Shown piece after piece: positions 50,366 to 58,801 of a stretch of 64,000 nt of DNA (position 1 is its first letter; each line of letters begins with the position of its first letter). The stretch is from contig JAIUNK010000005.1 in NCBI GenBank assembly GCA_020161845.1, positions 1 through 64,000 on the forward strand. Reading direction: 5' to 3'. This DNA comes from Actinomycetota bacterium. GTDB lineage: Bacteria > Actinomycetota > Actinomycetes > Actinomycetales > Dermatophilaceae. Position numbers and translations under genes: made by a program. The notes beneath the pieces are model-generated. The model worked only from the letters and a program-made list of their open reading frames with translations. It was not told the DNA's origin and did not search any database.

Positions 50366-51264
50366 GCTTCCACGCCGCCCAGCGCCGCCGGCCCTGGCGG
50401 CTCCTGACGCCGACCCTGGCGGTCATGGCGCTGCTCATGGCCTGGCCGCTGGGGCGGGTGGTGTGGCTGTCGTTCCAGAACTACGGCCTGCGGGAAATCA
50501 ATCGCGGCACGACGAACTTCACGGGCGTCGAGAACTACCGCGATGTCCTCGGGGACGGCTACCTGTGGCGTACGGTCCTGCCCAACACGGTCCTGTTCGC
50601 GCTCGCCTGCGTCGCCGCGACGGTCGCCCTCGGCACCCTCGTGGCGCTGTTCCTGAAGACGCTGCCGACCGGCGTGCGGTACGTCGCAGCCAGCGCGATC
50701 ATGGTGGCTTGGGCGGTGCCGGCCATCACCGGCACCTACGTCTGGGTGTTTCTCTTCGACGCCGGCGACGGCCTGGTGACCAACCTGCTGGGTGCCCTCG
50801 GGATTATCGAGACGGGCCAGGTCAACTGGTTCCTCGACCGGTTCAGCTTCTTCGCCATCGCCTGGCTCAACGTCGTCCATCACGGCTTCCCGTTCGTCGC
50901 GGTGACCGTGCTGGCCGGCCTGCTGACGGTGCCCGAGGAGCTCTACGAGGCCGCCACCATCGACGGCGCCGGCGCGTGGCGGCGGTTCTGGAGCGTCACC
51001 GTGCCGGTGCTCAAACCGGTCTTCGCGGTCGTCACGATCCTGTCGACGATCTGGGACTTCAAGGTGTTCACGCAGGTCTACCTGATGCCCGGCGGCGGAG
51101 GCACCAACCCGGAGGTCTTCAACCTGGGCGTCTGGAGCTACATCAGCAGTTTCGCCCAGGGCAAGTACGGCCTGGGTTCGGCCATCGCCGTGCTGCTGAC
51201 GCTCCTGCTGCTGGGCATCACCGCGATCTATCTGCGGACGCTGTTCGCCGAGGAGGACCTGTGA
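50362..51264 (+). CDS. ABC sugar transporter permease 1 (MalF-like)
   Basis: 300 residues, six membrane helices. The EAA loop that docks the ATPase reads EELYEAATIDGAGAWRRFW (about 192-210). GTG 50362 overlaps the solute-binding protein stop (GTGA). No ATP-binding subunit gene is present in the operon; in actinobacteria such importers usually share the housekeeping ATPase MsiK. Confidence 0.9.
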   Translation: MSFHAAQRRRPWRLLTPTLAVMALLMAWPLGRVVWLSFQNYGLREINRGTTNFTGVENYRDVLGDGYLWRTVLPNTVLFALACVAATVALGTLVALFLKTLPTGVRYVAASAIMVAWAVPAITGTYVWVFLFDAGDGLVTNLLGALGIIETGQVNWFLDRFSFFAIAWLNVVHHGFPFVAVTVLAGLLTVPEELYEAATIDGAGAWRRFWSVTVPVLKPVFAVVTILSTIWDFKVFTQVYLMPGGGGTNPEVFNLGVWSYISSFAQGKYGLGSAIAVLLTLLLLGITAIYLRTLFAEEDL

Positions 51265-52118
51265 CCAGCCACGCCGTACGCCGTGCGCCACGCAGCGCCC
51301 GCCGGACCCGGCGCGTCCTGCTGCAAGCGGTCGGCGTCGTGGCGCTGGTGGGGTTCGCCCTGTTCCCGGCGTACTGGATGATCTCCTCCGGCCTCGACCT
51401 GCGGGCGGCGCAGCGCGGCGGCAGCCTGTTGCCGCTGGAGCCGAGCCTGGACAACTTCGCCTACGTGCTCGGCAAGGCGGGCTTCGCGCACTACCTGAAG
51501 AACTCAGCCATCGTCGCCCTGGTCACCGTCGCGATCAGCTCGCTGGTGGCGCTGTTCGCGGCGGTCGCGGTCGCGCGGTTCCGGTTCCGCTTCCGGACCG
51601 CGGTGCTGATGATGATCCTGGTGGCCCAGATGGTGCCGCTGGAGGCGCTGGTCATTCCGCTGTTCCTGCAGGCCCGCAGCATGGCGATGTTGAACAGCCT
51701 GCTGGGGCTCTCGATCGTCTACCTGGCGTTCTCGCTGCCGTTCGCGGTGTGGCAGCTGCGCGGCTTCGTCGCGGCGGTGCCGGTGGAGGTGGAGGAGGCC
51801 GCGTACGTCGACGGCTGCGGCTGGGGTCAGATGTTCTGGCGCATCCTGTTTCCGCTGGTGGCCCCAGGTCTCGTCGCGACCAGCGTGTTCAGCTTCATCA
51901 CCGCCTGGAACGAGTTCATCTTCGCGTTGACGTTTCTGCAGGATCAGGACAAATACACGGTCGCGATCGGCCTGCAGAAGTTCTTCGGCGAGAACACCGC
52001 CGACTGGGGCCCGATCATGGCCGCCTCGACGCTGCTGACGCTGCCGGTCGTGGTGTTCTTCCTGCTCATCCAGCGGCACATGGTCTCGGGCCTGTCCGCG
52101 GGCGCGGTGAAGGGGTGA
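51261..52118 (+). CDS. ABC sugar transporter permease 2 (MalG-like)
   Basis: 285 residues, six membrane helices, EAA loop VEVEEAAYVDGCGWGQMFW (about 175-193) followed by FPLVAPG, the hallmark of MalG-type permeases. GTG 51261 overlaps the stop of permease 1. With permease 1 it forms the heterodimeric channel. Confidence 0.9.
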   Translation: MTSHAVRRAPRSARRTRRVLLQAVGVVALVGFALFPAYWMISSGLDLRAAQRGGSLLPLEPSLDNFAYVLGKAGFAHYLKNSAIVALVTVAISSLVALFAAVAVARFRFRFRTAVLMMILVAQMVPLEALVIPLFLQARSMAMLNSLLGLSIVYLAFSLPFAVWQLRGFVAAVPVEVEEAAYVDGCGWGQMFWRILFPLVAPGLVATSVFSFITAWNEFIFALTFLQDQDKYTVAIGLQKFFGENTADWGPIMAASTLLTLPVVVFFLLIQRHMVSGLSAGAVKG

Positions 52119-52134
52119 GGGGGGTGCACCGGTC

Positions 52135-53796
52135 ATGAGCACGCTCGCGCACGGCGTCCTGTTGCCGGGTTTCCCCGGCACGCACGTCCCGCCCTGGTTG
52201 GCGTCCGCACTGGCCGACGGGCTGGCCGGGGTGTGCCTGTTCGCGGAGAACACCCCGGACCTGGTGACCACCCGGCAGCTCACCGACGCCCTGCGGGCCG
52301 CTCGGCTCGCGCCGCGGCGAGATCGCACCGCCGCCGCGGACCCCACGGCCGCCCGGCTGGTCGTCGCGATCGACGAGGAGGGCGGCGATGTCACCCGGCT
52401 CCAGGCGGCGGCGGGGTCGGCGCTGCCCGGAAATGCGGCGCTGGGCCAGGTGGACGACGTGGCCCTGACGACCCGCTGCGCCGCCCGGCTCGGCGACATC
52501 CTGGCCCTGGCGGGTATCGACCTCGACCTCGCGCCCTGTCTCGACGTGGCCTCCGAGCCGGCCAACCCCGTGATCGGCGTCCGCTCCTTCGGGGCCGATC
52601 CCGAGCTGGTGCTGCGGCACGGCCGCGCGTTCAGCGCCGGGCTGCGCAGCGCCGGTATCGCTTGCTGCGGCAAGCACTACCCCGGGCACGGCTCGACCCG
52701 GGTGGACAGCCACGCGGACCTGCCCCGGCTGCGGGTGTCCGAGCAGGTCCTGACGGAGCGCGACGAGGCGCCCTTCCTCGCCCTCGCCGCCGAGCTCGAC
52801 GCCGTGATGACCGGGCATCTCGTGGCGGTGGTGCGCGGCGCGGAGGCGGCCTCGCTGTCCGGCTGGGCGACCCGGCGGCTGCGGGCCGCGGGTTTCCTCG
52901 GCAGCATCGTCACCGACGCGCTGGGGATGCGCGCGATCACCGACCGGATCGGCCTCGGCGAGGCCTGCGTCCAGGCCCTGGCGGCCGGCGCCGACCTGCT
53001 CTGCCTCGACGCGCCGCACCAGCGCGACGCGGAGGCCGCCTTCGTCGAGGCGGTGGCGGCCGTCGACGCGGCCCTCGCCGCGGGCCGGCTGGACCCCGTT
53101 GCGCTGGCGACGTCGGCGGTCCGCAACCAGGCCCTGGCGCGGCGCGGCAACGCGGCGGCCGGCGGCGCCGACCCGGGGTCGGGCGAACTTGGGTCGGTCG
53201 AACATTGGCCGGGCGAACTCAGGCCCGGCGATCTCGGGTCGGTCGAACTGCGCGACGCCTTCGCGGCCGAGGTCGACGCGGCATGGGCGGGGTTGGCCGC
53301 CGTCGGGGCGGAGGCGGCCGATCGCGCGGTGCTGGTCCGCGGCGTGGTCGGACTCACCGCCCCGCCGCTGGTCATCGACGTGCGGGGGCGACGCTCGGAC
53401 GCCGCCGGGAGATCGTCGTCGGCCTATGAGTCGGCGGTACGGCGGATGTGGGTGAGCGCCGAAATGCTGGTGCCGCTCGAGGTGACCGAGATCGCCGAGG
53501 CCTTGGACGTCGCGCCCCTCGGTCACGAGATCGTGGTCCTGACCCGAGCAGCGGCGACCGTGTCCGCCGAGCGGGCCGCGCTGGACGCCGTGCTAGCGGC
53601 CCGGCCGGAGGCGGTGGTCGTGCACACCGGCGTGGTCGCCGCGGCACCCGACGTACGGCGGCTCGTCTGCTCCCTGGGCGACGGCGCCGCCAACGCCGAG
53701 GCGGTCGTGCGCGTGCTTGCCGGCACGGGCGGCGACGGACCGGCGGCGGAGCGCCCCGCGGCGCGCGCCGGGGACGAACCGGGCGGTGTGTCGTGA
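52135..53796 (+). CDS. nagZ: GH3 beta-N-acetylglucosaminidase (NagZ-type)
   Basis: 553 residues. GH3 barrel with the NagZ-specific acid/base loop KHYPGHGSTRVDSH (from K180; His and Asp act as the catalytic dyad) and the nucleophile in VTDALGM (D261). The C-terminal 200 residues (from about 345) form a second, less conserved alpha/beta domain, interrupted by a Gly/Pro-rich repeated stretch. No signal peptide, so it should cleave imported GlcNAc-(anhydro)MurNAc in the cytoplasm, releasing GlcNAc and (anhydro)MurNAc for the kinases. 16 bases after permease 2; stop overlaps the next start (GTGA). Confidence 0.88.
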   Translation: MSTLAHGVLLPGFPGTHVPPWLASALADGLAGVCLFAENTPDLVTTRQLTDALRAARLAPRRDRTAAADPTAARLVVAIDEEGGDVTRLQAAAGSALPGNAALGQVDDVALTTRCAARLGDILALAGIDLDLAPCLDVASEPANPVIGVRSFGADPELVLRHGRAFSAGLRSAGIACCGKHYPGHGSTRVDSHADLPRLRVSEQVLTERDEAPFLALAAELDAVMTGHLVAVVRGAEAASLSGWATRRLRAAGFLGSIVTDALGMRAITDRIGLGEACVQALAAGADLLCLDAPHQRDAEAAFVEAVAAVDAALAAGRLDPVALATSAVRNQALARRGNAAAGGADPGSGELGSVEHWPGELRPGDLGSVELRDAFAAEVDAAWAGLAAVGAEAADRAVLVRGVVGLTAPPLVIDVRGRRSDAAGRSSSAYESAVRRMWVSAEMLVPLEVTEIAEALDVAPLGHEIVVLTRAAATVSAERAALDAVLAARPEAVVVHTGVVAAAPDVRRLVCSLGDGAANAEAVVRVLAGTGGDGPAAERPAARAGDEPGGVS

Positions 53797-55049
53797 GAGT
53801 GCTGGGGGTGATGTCCGGGACGTCGGTGGATGCCATCGACGTCGCCCTGGCGCGGCTGACCCTGCGCGGTGTGGAGCTGACGCTGGAGCCGCTCGGCCAC
53901 CGCGAACTGCGCTGGCCAGCACCGTTGCAGCGGCGCCTGCTCGAGGTGGGCGCGAACCCCACCGAGGCGACCGGCGGCGTGGCCGACTGGTGTCGCCTGC
54001 ACGCCGAGGCGGGCCAGGCGCTCGGCGTGGCGTGCGCCCAGGCGCTGCAGCTGCTTGGCCCGGCCGACCTCGTGGCGTGCCACGGGCAGACCCTCTACCA
54101 CCTCGTCGAGGACGGCCAGGTCACCGGAACGCTGCAGGTGGGCGCGCCGGCGTATGTGCACGCCGCCACCGGCCTGCCCGTCGTCGCCGACCTGCGCACC
54201 GCCGACGTCGCCAGCGGCGGCCAGGGTGCGCCGCTGGCGAGCACGCTCGATGCACTGTGGCTCGGCGATGTTCCCAGCGCGGTGGTCAACCTCGGCGGCA
54301 TCGCGAACGTGACGCTGGTGGGTACGCCGGAGGGGGTGCTGACCGGCGACACCGGCCCGGCCAACGCGCTGCTCGACGCGGCCGCCGCGGAGCTCGGGCT
54401 GAGTTGCGACGACGGCGGCCGGTTGGCGGCCGCCGGTGAGGTGGACGACGTTGCGCTCGCGGTCCTGCTCGCGGACCCGTATTACGCCCGCCCCCTGCCG
54501 AAGACCACCGGCCGGGACCATTTCCACGCGGGCTATGTGCGGGCGCTGCTGGGGGACGCCGCCCCCAATGGTCCGGACCTGTTCGCGACCCTGACCGAAC
54601 TGACCGCGCGCACCGTCACGGCCGCGCTGGGCGGGGTCGAGGGCGGGGTCGAGCGCGGGGTCGAGCGCGTGGTCGTCTCCGGCGGCGGCGTGCGCAACCC
54701 CGTGCTGCTGGCGCGAATCCGGGAGCTGGCCGGGGTGCCGGTGCTGACCAGCGACGCCCTGGGGTTGCCCGCGGCCGCGAAGGAGGCCTATCTGATGGCG
54801 CTGCTGGGTTGGCTCGGGGTGCACGGCCTCCCGGGGATCGTCACCAGTCGGCGCGGGCCGGTCACCGGCGCGCGCCACGCGGCGGTGCTGGGGTCGCTGA
54901 CCCCGCCGTACGTGACCGGCGGGCTGGCCGCGGTGCTGCCCGCTTCGCGCCCCTCCGCCGCCCCGCGCCGCCTCGTCGTCGCGGCGACGCCCCTCGTCGC
55001 GGCGACGCCCCCCGTCGCGGCCACACCCCCCGTCGAGGACGCCCGGTGA
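53793..55049 (+). CDS. anmK: Anhydro-N-acetylmuramic acid kinase
   Basis: 418 residues. AnmK hydrolyses the 1,6-anhydro bond and phosphorylates C6 to give MurNAc-6-P. Visible motifs: GVMSGTSVDAIDVAL (5-19), VACHGQTLYH (about 90), VVADLRTADVASGGQGAPL (about 130-148), VNLGGIANVTL (about 166) and GDTGPANALLD (about 184). The C-terminal 50 residues are an Ala/Pro-rich tail with a repeated VAATPP unit, not part of the fold. GTG 53793 overlaps the nagZ stop. Confidence 0.93.
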   Translation: MRVLGVMSGTSVDAIDVALARLTLRGVELTLEPLGHRELRWPAPLQRRLLEVGANPTEATGGVADWCRLHAEAGQALGVACAQALQLLGPADLVACHGQTLYHLVEDGQVTGTLQVGAPAYVHAATGLPVVADLRTADVASGGQGAPLASTLDALWLGDVPSAVVNLGGIANVTLVGTPEGVLTGDTGPANALLDAAAAELGLSCDDGGRLAAAGEVDDVALAVLLADPYYARPLPKTTGRDHFHAGYVRALLGDAAPNGPDLFATLTELTARTVTAALGGVEGGVERGVERVVVSGGGVRNPVLLARIRELAGVPVLTSDALGLPAAAKEAYLMALLGWLGVHGLPGIVTSRRGPVTGARHAAVLGSLTPPYVTGGLAAVLPASRPSAAPRRLVVAATPLVAATPPVAATPPVEDAR

Positions 55050-56026
55050 GCGGCGGCCCGCCCGACCTGGGCTGGAGCACCGAGCAGCCGCTGCCGGCCT
55101 CCGCGCTGATCGACACCCTCGACACGGCCGGCGTCGTCGGCGTCATCCTGGACGCCGACGCGGCGGTCGCGGGCGCGGTCCGGGCGGTCGCCGCCGACCT
55201 CGCGCGCGCCACGGACCTGCTGGTCGAGACGTTGCACGCGGGTGGGGTGGTGCACTACGTCGGGTCCGGAACCTCGGGCCGCATGGGCGTCCTCGACGCC
55301 GTCGAGCTGCTGCCCACCTATCACGTCGGGCCGGAAGCCTTCCGGGCGCACCTGGCCGGCGGGGTCGAGGCGATGGTACGCGCGGCCGAGGGCGCGGAGG
55401 ACGACGCCGCCGCCGGCGCGGCGCTGGTCGACGGGTTCGGAGCCACGGACCTGGTGGTGGGGATCGCTGCCAGCGGACGCACGCCGTACGTTAGGGGCGC
55501 CCTCGACCGCGCCCGCCAGCGCGGGCTGGCCACCGTGCTGATCGCGGCGAACCCCTCCGCCCCGCTCGCGGCGCTCGCCGACGTCGCCGTGCTCCCGGAC
55601 ACCGGCCCCGAGGTGATCACCGGCTCGACGCGGATGAAGGCGGCCACCGCCCAGAAGCTCGTCCTCAACGCCATGTCCACGGCCGCGATGGTCCGACTCG
55701 GCAAGACCTATGGCAACTTGATGATCGACATGGTGCCGACCAATGCCAAGCTGCGGGCCCGCTCGGTGCGGATGCTTGCTCAAGGCAGCGGCCGGCCGGA
55801 AGCCGACGGCGCGGCGGCGTTGGTGGCGGCGGGGGGAGAGGTACGCCGTGCGCTGGTGACGCTCCTCGCGGGGTGGCCGCCCGGCGAGGCGGGCGGCGAG
55901 GCGGTCACCGCCGCGCTGGCCGCCTGCCCCCCCGATCCGGCCCGCCGCGGCGACCCGTCGGGGATCCGCGCGGCCGCCGCCACGTTGAGCCGCGCGACGC
56001 CCGGCGGTGGGGCGGCGGCGTCGTGA
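55046..56026 (+). CDS. murQ: N-acetylmuramic acid 6-phosphate etherase
   Basis: 326 residues, SIS-fold lyase that removes D-lactate from MurNAc-6-P to leave GlcNAc-6-P. Family motifs: VGSGTSGRMGVLDAVELLPTY (about 72-92, with the catalytic Glu), VVGIAASGRTPYV (about 140-152), GPEVITGSTRMKAATAQK (about 189-206) and NLMIDMVPTNAKL (about 226-238). GTG 55046 overlaps the anmK stop. Confidence 0.94.
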   Translation: MSGGPPDLGWSTEQPLPASALIDTLDTAGVVGVILDADAAVAGAVRAVAADLARATDLLVETLHAGGVVHYVGSGTSGRMGVLDAVELLPTYHVGPEAFRAHLAGGVEAMVRAAEGAEDDAAAGAALVDGFGATDLVVGIAASGRTPYVRGALDRARQRGLATVLIAANPSAPLAALADVAVLPDTGPEVITGSTRMKAATAQKLVLNAMSTAAMVRLGKTYGNLMIDMVPTNAKLRARSVRMLAQGSGRPEADGAAALVAAGGEVRRALVTLLAGWPPGEAGGEAVTAALAACPPDPARRGDPSGIRAAAATLSRATPGGGAAAS

Positions 56027-56895
56027 ACCCGACGACCCCGGTCACCGTGCGGCTGCGCGGCCGGCTGGACTACCTGGCGCCGGCGCTGCGGCGCGTCGCC
56101 GACGTCATCCTGGCCGATCCGGCGGGCGCGGCGGGGCGCTCCATCGCGGAGCTGGCCGCCAGCGCGGGTTCCTCGCCCAGTTCGGTGCTGCGGCTGGCGC
56201 ATGCGATGGGGCTGGACGGCTACCCGGAGCTGCGGCTGGCGCTGGCCCGCGACGCCGCCCGGACGGCGGCCCGGAGCGGCGCGACCGGCGTGGACCGGGA
56301 CATCGCCGAAGGTGACGACCTCGCCTCGGTCGTGGCCAAGATCGTGGCCGCCGACGTGCGTGCCGTGCAAGAGACCGCCGCCGCGCTCGACGTCGCCGTC
56401 CTGGAGCGGGTCATCGACGCGTTGGCGGCGGCCCGGCGGGTGGACCTCTACGGGGTGGGCGCCTCGGGCATCGTCGCGGCCGATCTGCAGCAGAAGCTCA
56501 CCAGGATCGGCCGGTTCGCGTCGGCGTACAGCGACGCCCACCTCGGGGTGACCTCCGCCGCGCTGCTCACCCCCGCCGATGTGGCCGTCGCGATCTCGCA
56601 CACCGGCGCCACCACCGATACCCTCGACGCCCTGCTGCTCGCGCGGCGCGGCGGGGCGGTCGCGGTCGCGGTGACCAACTCTCCGGTCTCGCCATTGGCC
56701 CGAGCCGCCGACCACGTGCTGCTGACCGCCGCGACCGAGACCACGTTCCGATCCGGCGCGACCGCCTCGCGGCTGGCCCAGCTCACCGTCGTCGATTGCC
56801 TCTTCGTCGGGCTCGCCCAGCGCACGTTCGAGGCGAGTCAGGCGGCGCTGGAGGCGACGTACGACGCGGTCCGGCATCGACCCACCGCCCGCTGA
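56023..56895 (+). CDS. RpiR/MurR-family transcriptional regulator
   Basis: 290 residues. N-terminal HTH_6 domain (about 15-85, SIAELAASAGSSPSSVLRLAHAMGLDGYPELRLAL pattern) and a C-terminal SIS domain (about 125-260, DLYGVGASGIVAADLQQKL and VAVAISHTGATTDTLDAL) that binds phosphosugars. As the last gene of the operon it is very probably its MurR-like regulator, sensing MurNAc-6-P or GlcNAc-6-P. GTG 56023 overlaps the murQ stop. Confidence 0.9.
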   Translation: MNPTTPVTVRLRGRLDYLAPALRRVADVILADPAGAAGRSIAELAASAGSSPSSVLRLAHAMGLDGYPELRLALARDAARTAARSGATGVDRDIAEGDDLASVVAKIVAADVRAVQETAAALDVAVLERVIDALAAARRVDLYGVGASGIVAADLQQKLTRIGRFASAYSDAHLGVTSAALLTPADVAVAISHTGATTDTLDALLLARRGGAVAVAVTNSPVSPLARAADHVLLTAATETTFRSGATASRLAQLTVVDCLFVGLAQRTFEASQAALEATYDAVRHRPTAR

Positions 56896-56973
56896 GCTCG
56901 CCCCTGCCCGCTGAACTCGTCCTGCCTGCCCCGCCCGGCTGGGCTCGCTGGGGCGGCTGGGTCAGGATGGGGC

Positions 56974-57450
56974 ATGACGTACGACCTGGATCGCTTCGTG
57001 ACCGCCCAGAACGCCGGCGGCAGCCACGACAGCGCCCTGGCCGAGCTGCGCCGGGGCCGCAAGACCAGCCACTGGATGTGGTTTGTCTTTCCGCAGGTCG
57101 CGGGGCTGGGCAGGAGCGCGATGGCGCAACGGTACGCCGTGGCCGGACTCGCGCAGGCCAGGGCCTATCTGCACCACCCGATCCTGGGGCCGCGGCTGGT
57201 CCAGGCGGCGCAGGCGGTCCTGGACTCGGGCGCACCCGACGCCACGACCCTGCTCGGCGGGGTGGACGCGCTCAAATTGCACAGCTCCATGACGCTCTTC
57301 GAGGCGGCCGCCAGCAGCGCCGCCGACTCGCCCGCCGACTCGCCTGCGGGGCCTGCTGCCGGGTCGGCAGACGGGGCCGAGGTGTTCACCGCGGTGCTGG
57401 CGCGGTACTACGCCGGCCAGCCTGACCCCGAGACCTTGCGCCGGCTCTAG
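56974..57450 (+). CDS. DUF1810 family protein
   Basis: 158 residues. The sequence follows the DUF1810 pattern closely: DLDRFVTAQN at the start, ALAELRRGRKTSHWMWFVFPQ, GLGRSAMAQRYA, then a helix with YLHHPILGPRLV and a final FTAVLARYYAGQPDPETL. Function has not been established; cytosolic. A Ser/Ala/Asp/Pro run near 112-130 is an insertion relative to the compact family core. Confidence 0.85.
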   Translation: MTYDLDRFVTAQNAGGSHDSALAELRRGRKTSHWMWFVFPQVAGLGRSAMAQRYAVAGLAQARAYLHHPILGPRLVQAAQAVLDSGAPDATTLLGGVDALKLHSSMTLFEAAASSAADSPADSPAGPAAGSADGAEVFTAVLARYYAGQPDPETLRRL

Positions 57451-57523
57451 ACCAGCCGACTAACCGGATTCTCGCGGGCCAGGCACAGCTTGCGCTCACC
57501 CGGGCGGCCTAGCGTCAGCTGCC

Positions 57524-58378
57524 ATGACGATGACTCCGCTGCTGATGGCCGTCGGGGCGGGACCCGCCCGGACGGTCCCGGATCGGGCGGTCGGCCGTGC
57601 CGACTGGGCGGCCTGGACCGACTATTTCGCCGAAAACCAGGCGACCCAACGCGTCCTCGAGGACCGGATCGACTGGGGCCTGCCCGTCGACCTCACCGAG
57701 CGCCAGCAACGTCGCTGGGTGCGCTCGCTGCAGCGGTTCCAGGTCGGGGAATCGGGCGACGGGGCCCACTTGCTCGGCGGCTTGCAGCGCGGCGGCGAAA
57801 GCGACCTGCTCCCCGCGGCGCGGGCGTTCATCGAGGAGGAACGCGGCCATGCGCGGCTGCTGCGGGTGTTGCTGGCCCGGTTCGGTGCGGCGCCCATCGA
57901 TGCGCACTGGAGCGACGCCGCCTTCGTGGTGGCCCGTCGCAGCATGGGGGTGGCCACCGAACTGGCCGTGATCGCCGTCGCCGAGGCAGTCGCCGTCGTC
58001 TACTACGGTCGCCTCGCCGACGCCGCGCCCGATCCGGTGATCCGGGGCGTGGCGAGTCGCATCCTTGCCGACGAACTCGGCCATCTGCCCTTCGTCGAGG
58101 CCCGGATCGCCCAGGACCTCGGGTCCTGGGGCCCGATCCGGCGCGTGCTTCTTCGCGCGCTGTGGTGGGCCGCCGGGGTCGGTGGCACCGCCGTGCTGGC
58201 GCTCGATCACGGCCGGGTGCTGGGTCAATGCGGGATCGCTCGGGGCGCTGCCGCCCGGGCCGCCTGGGCCAGCGTGCGCGACGTCCGGCACTCGACGTTC
58301 GCCCGCGCGTCCTCCGCCCGGTCGCTGGCCAGAGCGCCAAGGTCGGCGGTCGTCCGGTCCCGCGTGCCGCGCCGGTGA
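57524..58378 (+). CDS. Ferritin-like diiron domain protein
   Basis: 284 residues. A four-helix bundle with carboxylate/His ligands spaced as in ferritin-like proteins: E106-x-x-H109 (EERGH), E146 and/or E154 in the third helix, and E184-x-x-H187 (DELGH). The remaining C-terminal part (about 200-284) is basic and helical. Related proteins include soluble hydroxylases and desaturase-like enzymes of unknown substrate. A TAGCGT lies eight bases before the ATG, so it may be leaderless. Confidence 0.75.
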   Translation: MTMTPLLMAVGAGPARTVPDRAVGRADWAAWTDYFAENQATQRVLEDRIDWGLPVDLTERQQRRWVRSLQRFQVGESGDGAHLLGGLQRGGESDLLPAARAFIEEERGHARLLRVLLARFGAAPIDAHWSDAAFVVARRSMGVATELAVIAVAEAVAVVYYGRLADAAPDPVIRGVASRILADELGHLPFVEARIAQDLGSWGPIRRVLLRALWWAAGVGGTAVLALDHGRVLGQCGIARGAAARAAWASVRDVRHSTFARASSARSLARAPRSAVVRSRVPRR

Positions 58379-58424
58379 GATGTGCCCTGCCGACGGCGTA
58401 CGGCGTACGGGGTGGGCCGCGCGA

Positions 58425-58496
58425 GGCTCAGCCGCGGGGCACCCGCGCGATTCAGCCGCGGGGCACCCGCGCGATTCAGCCGCGGGGCACGCGCGA
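58425..58496. repeat. 24-bp tandem array
   Basis: Three units of 24 bases, each with TCAGCCGCGGGGCAC then CGCGC. It lies immediately after the stop of the small minus-strand gene. Confidence 0.85.
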
Positions 58497-58499
58497 GAG

Positions 58500-58634
58500 T
58501 TACCTGCGGGGGACCCGGGAGCGGCGCGGCCGCTCCGGCGGCGCGGGGATCTCGACCTGCCGGTCGGGCTTCTCCTCGCTGTCGCCGGCGTCCGTGCCCC
58601 GCGCGATGTCCCTGCTCCGGTGTTGCCCCGTCAT
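58500..58634 (-). CDS. Candidate 44-residue charged protein
   Basis: An unlisted small open frame between two larger genes. It has ATG 58634 with a GAGGGGG purine-rich site upstream, nearly every third base G or C (one exception), and a charged, low-hydrophobicity sequence containing RDIARGTDAGDSEEKPDRQ, then a Pro/Arg-rich end. The composition resembles the small basic-acidic proteins common in this phylum. I know no family; translation is inference. Confidence 0.4.
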   Translation of the reverse strand: MTGQHRSRDIARGTDAGDSEEKPDRQVEIPAPPERPRRSRVPRR

Positions 58635-58789
58635 GTCTTGGCCCCCTCGCCGCATGTGCTGACCCCCTCGTCGCGTCCGCCGACCGGCGCCACCCCCGGT
58701 GGCGCGTGTCGCGGCGGCTGCGCGGCGACCTCAAGGGTAGGACACTCGTCCAAGTCCCGCCACGACATCGTCGGAACCGGGCGCGTTGT

Positions 58790-58795
58790 TACGGT
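58790..58795 (+). promoter_or_regulatory. Leaderless -10 of the methyltransferase gene at 58.8 kb
   Basis: TACGGT, six bases, GTG. Confidence 0.45.
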
Positions 58796-58801
58796 GGCCC
58801 G

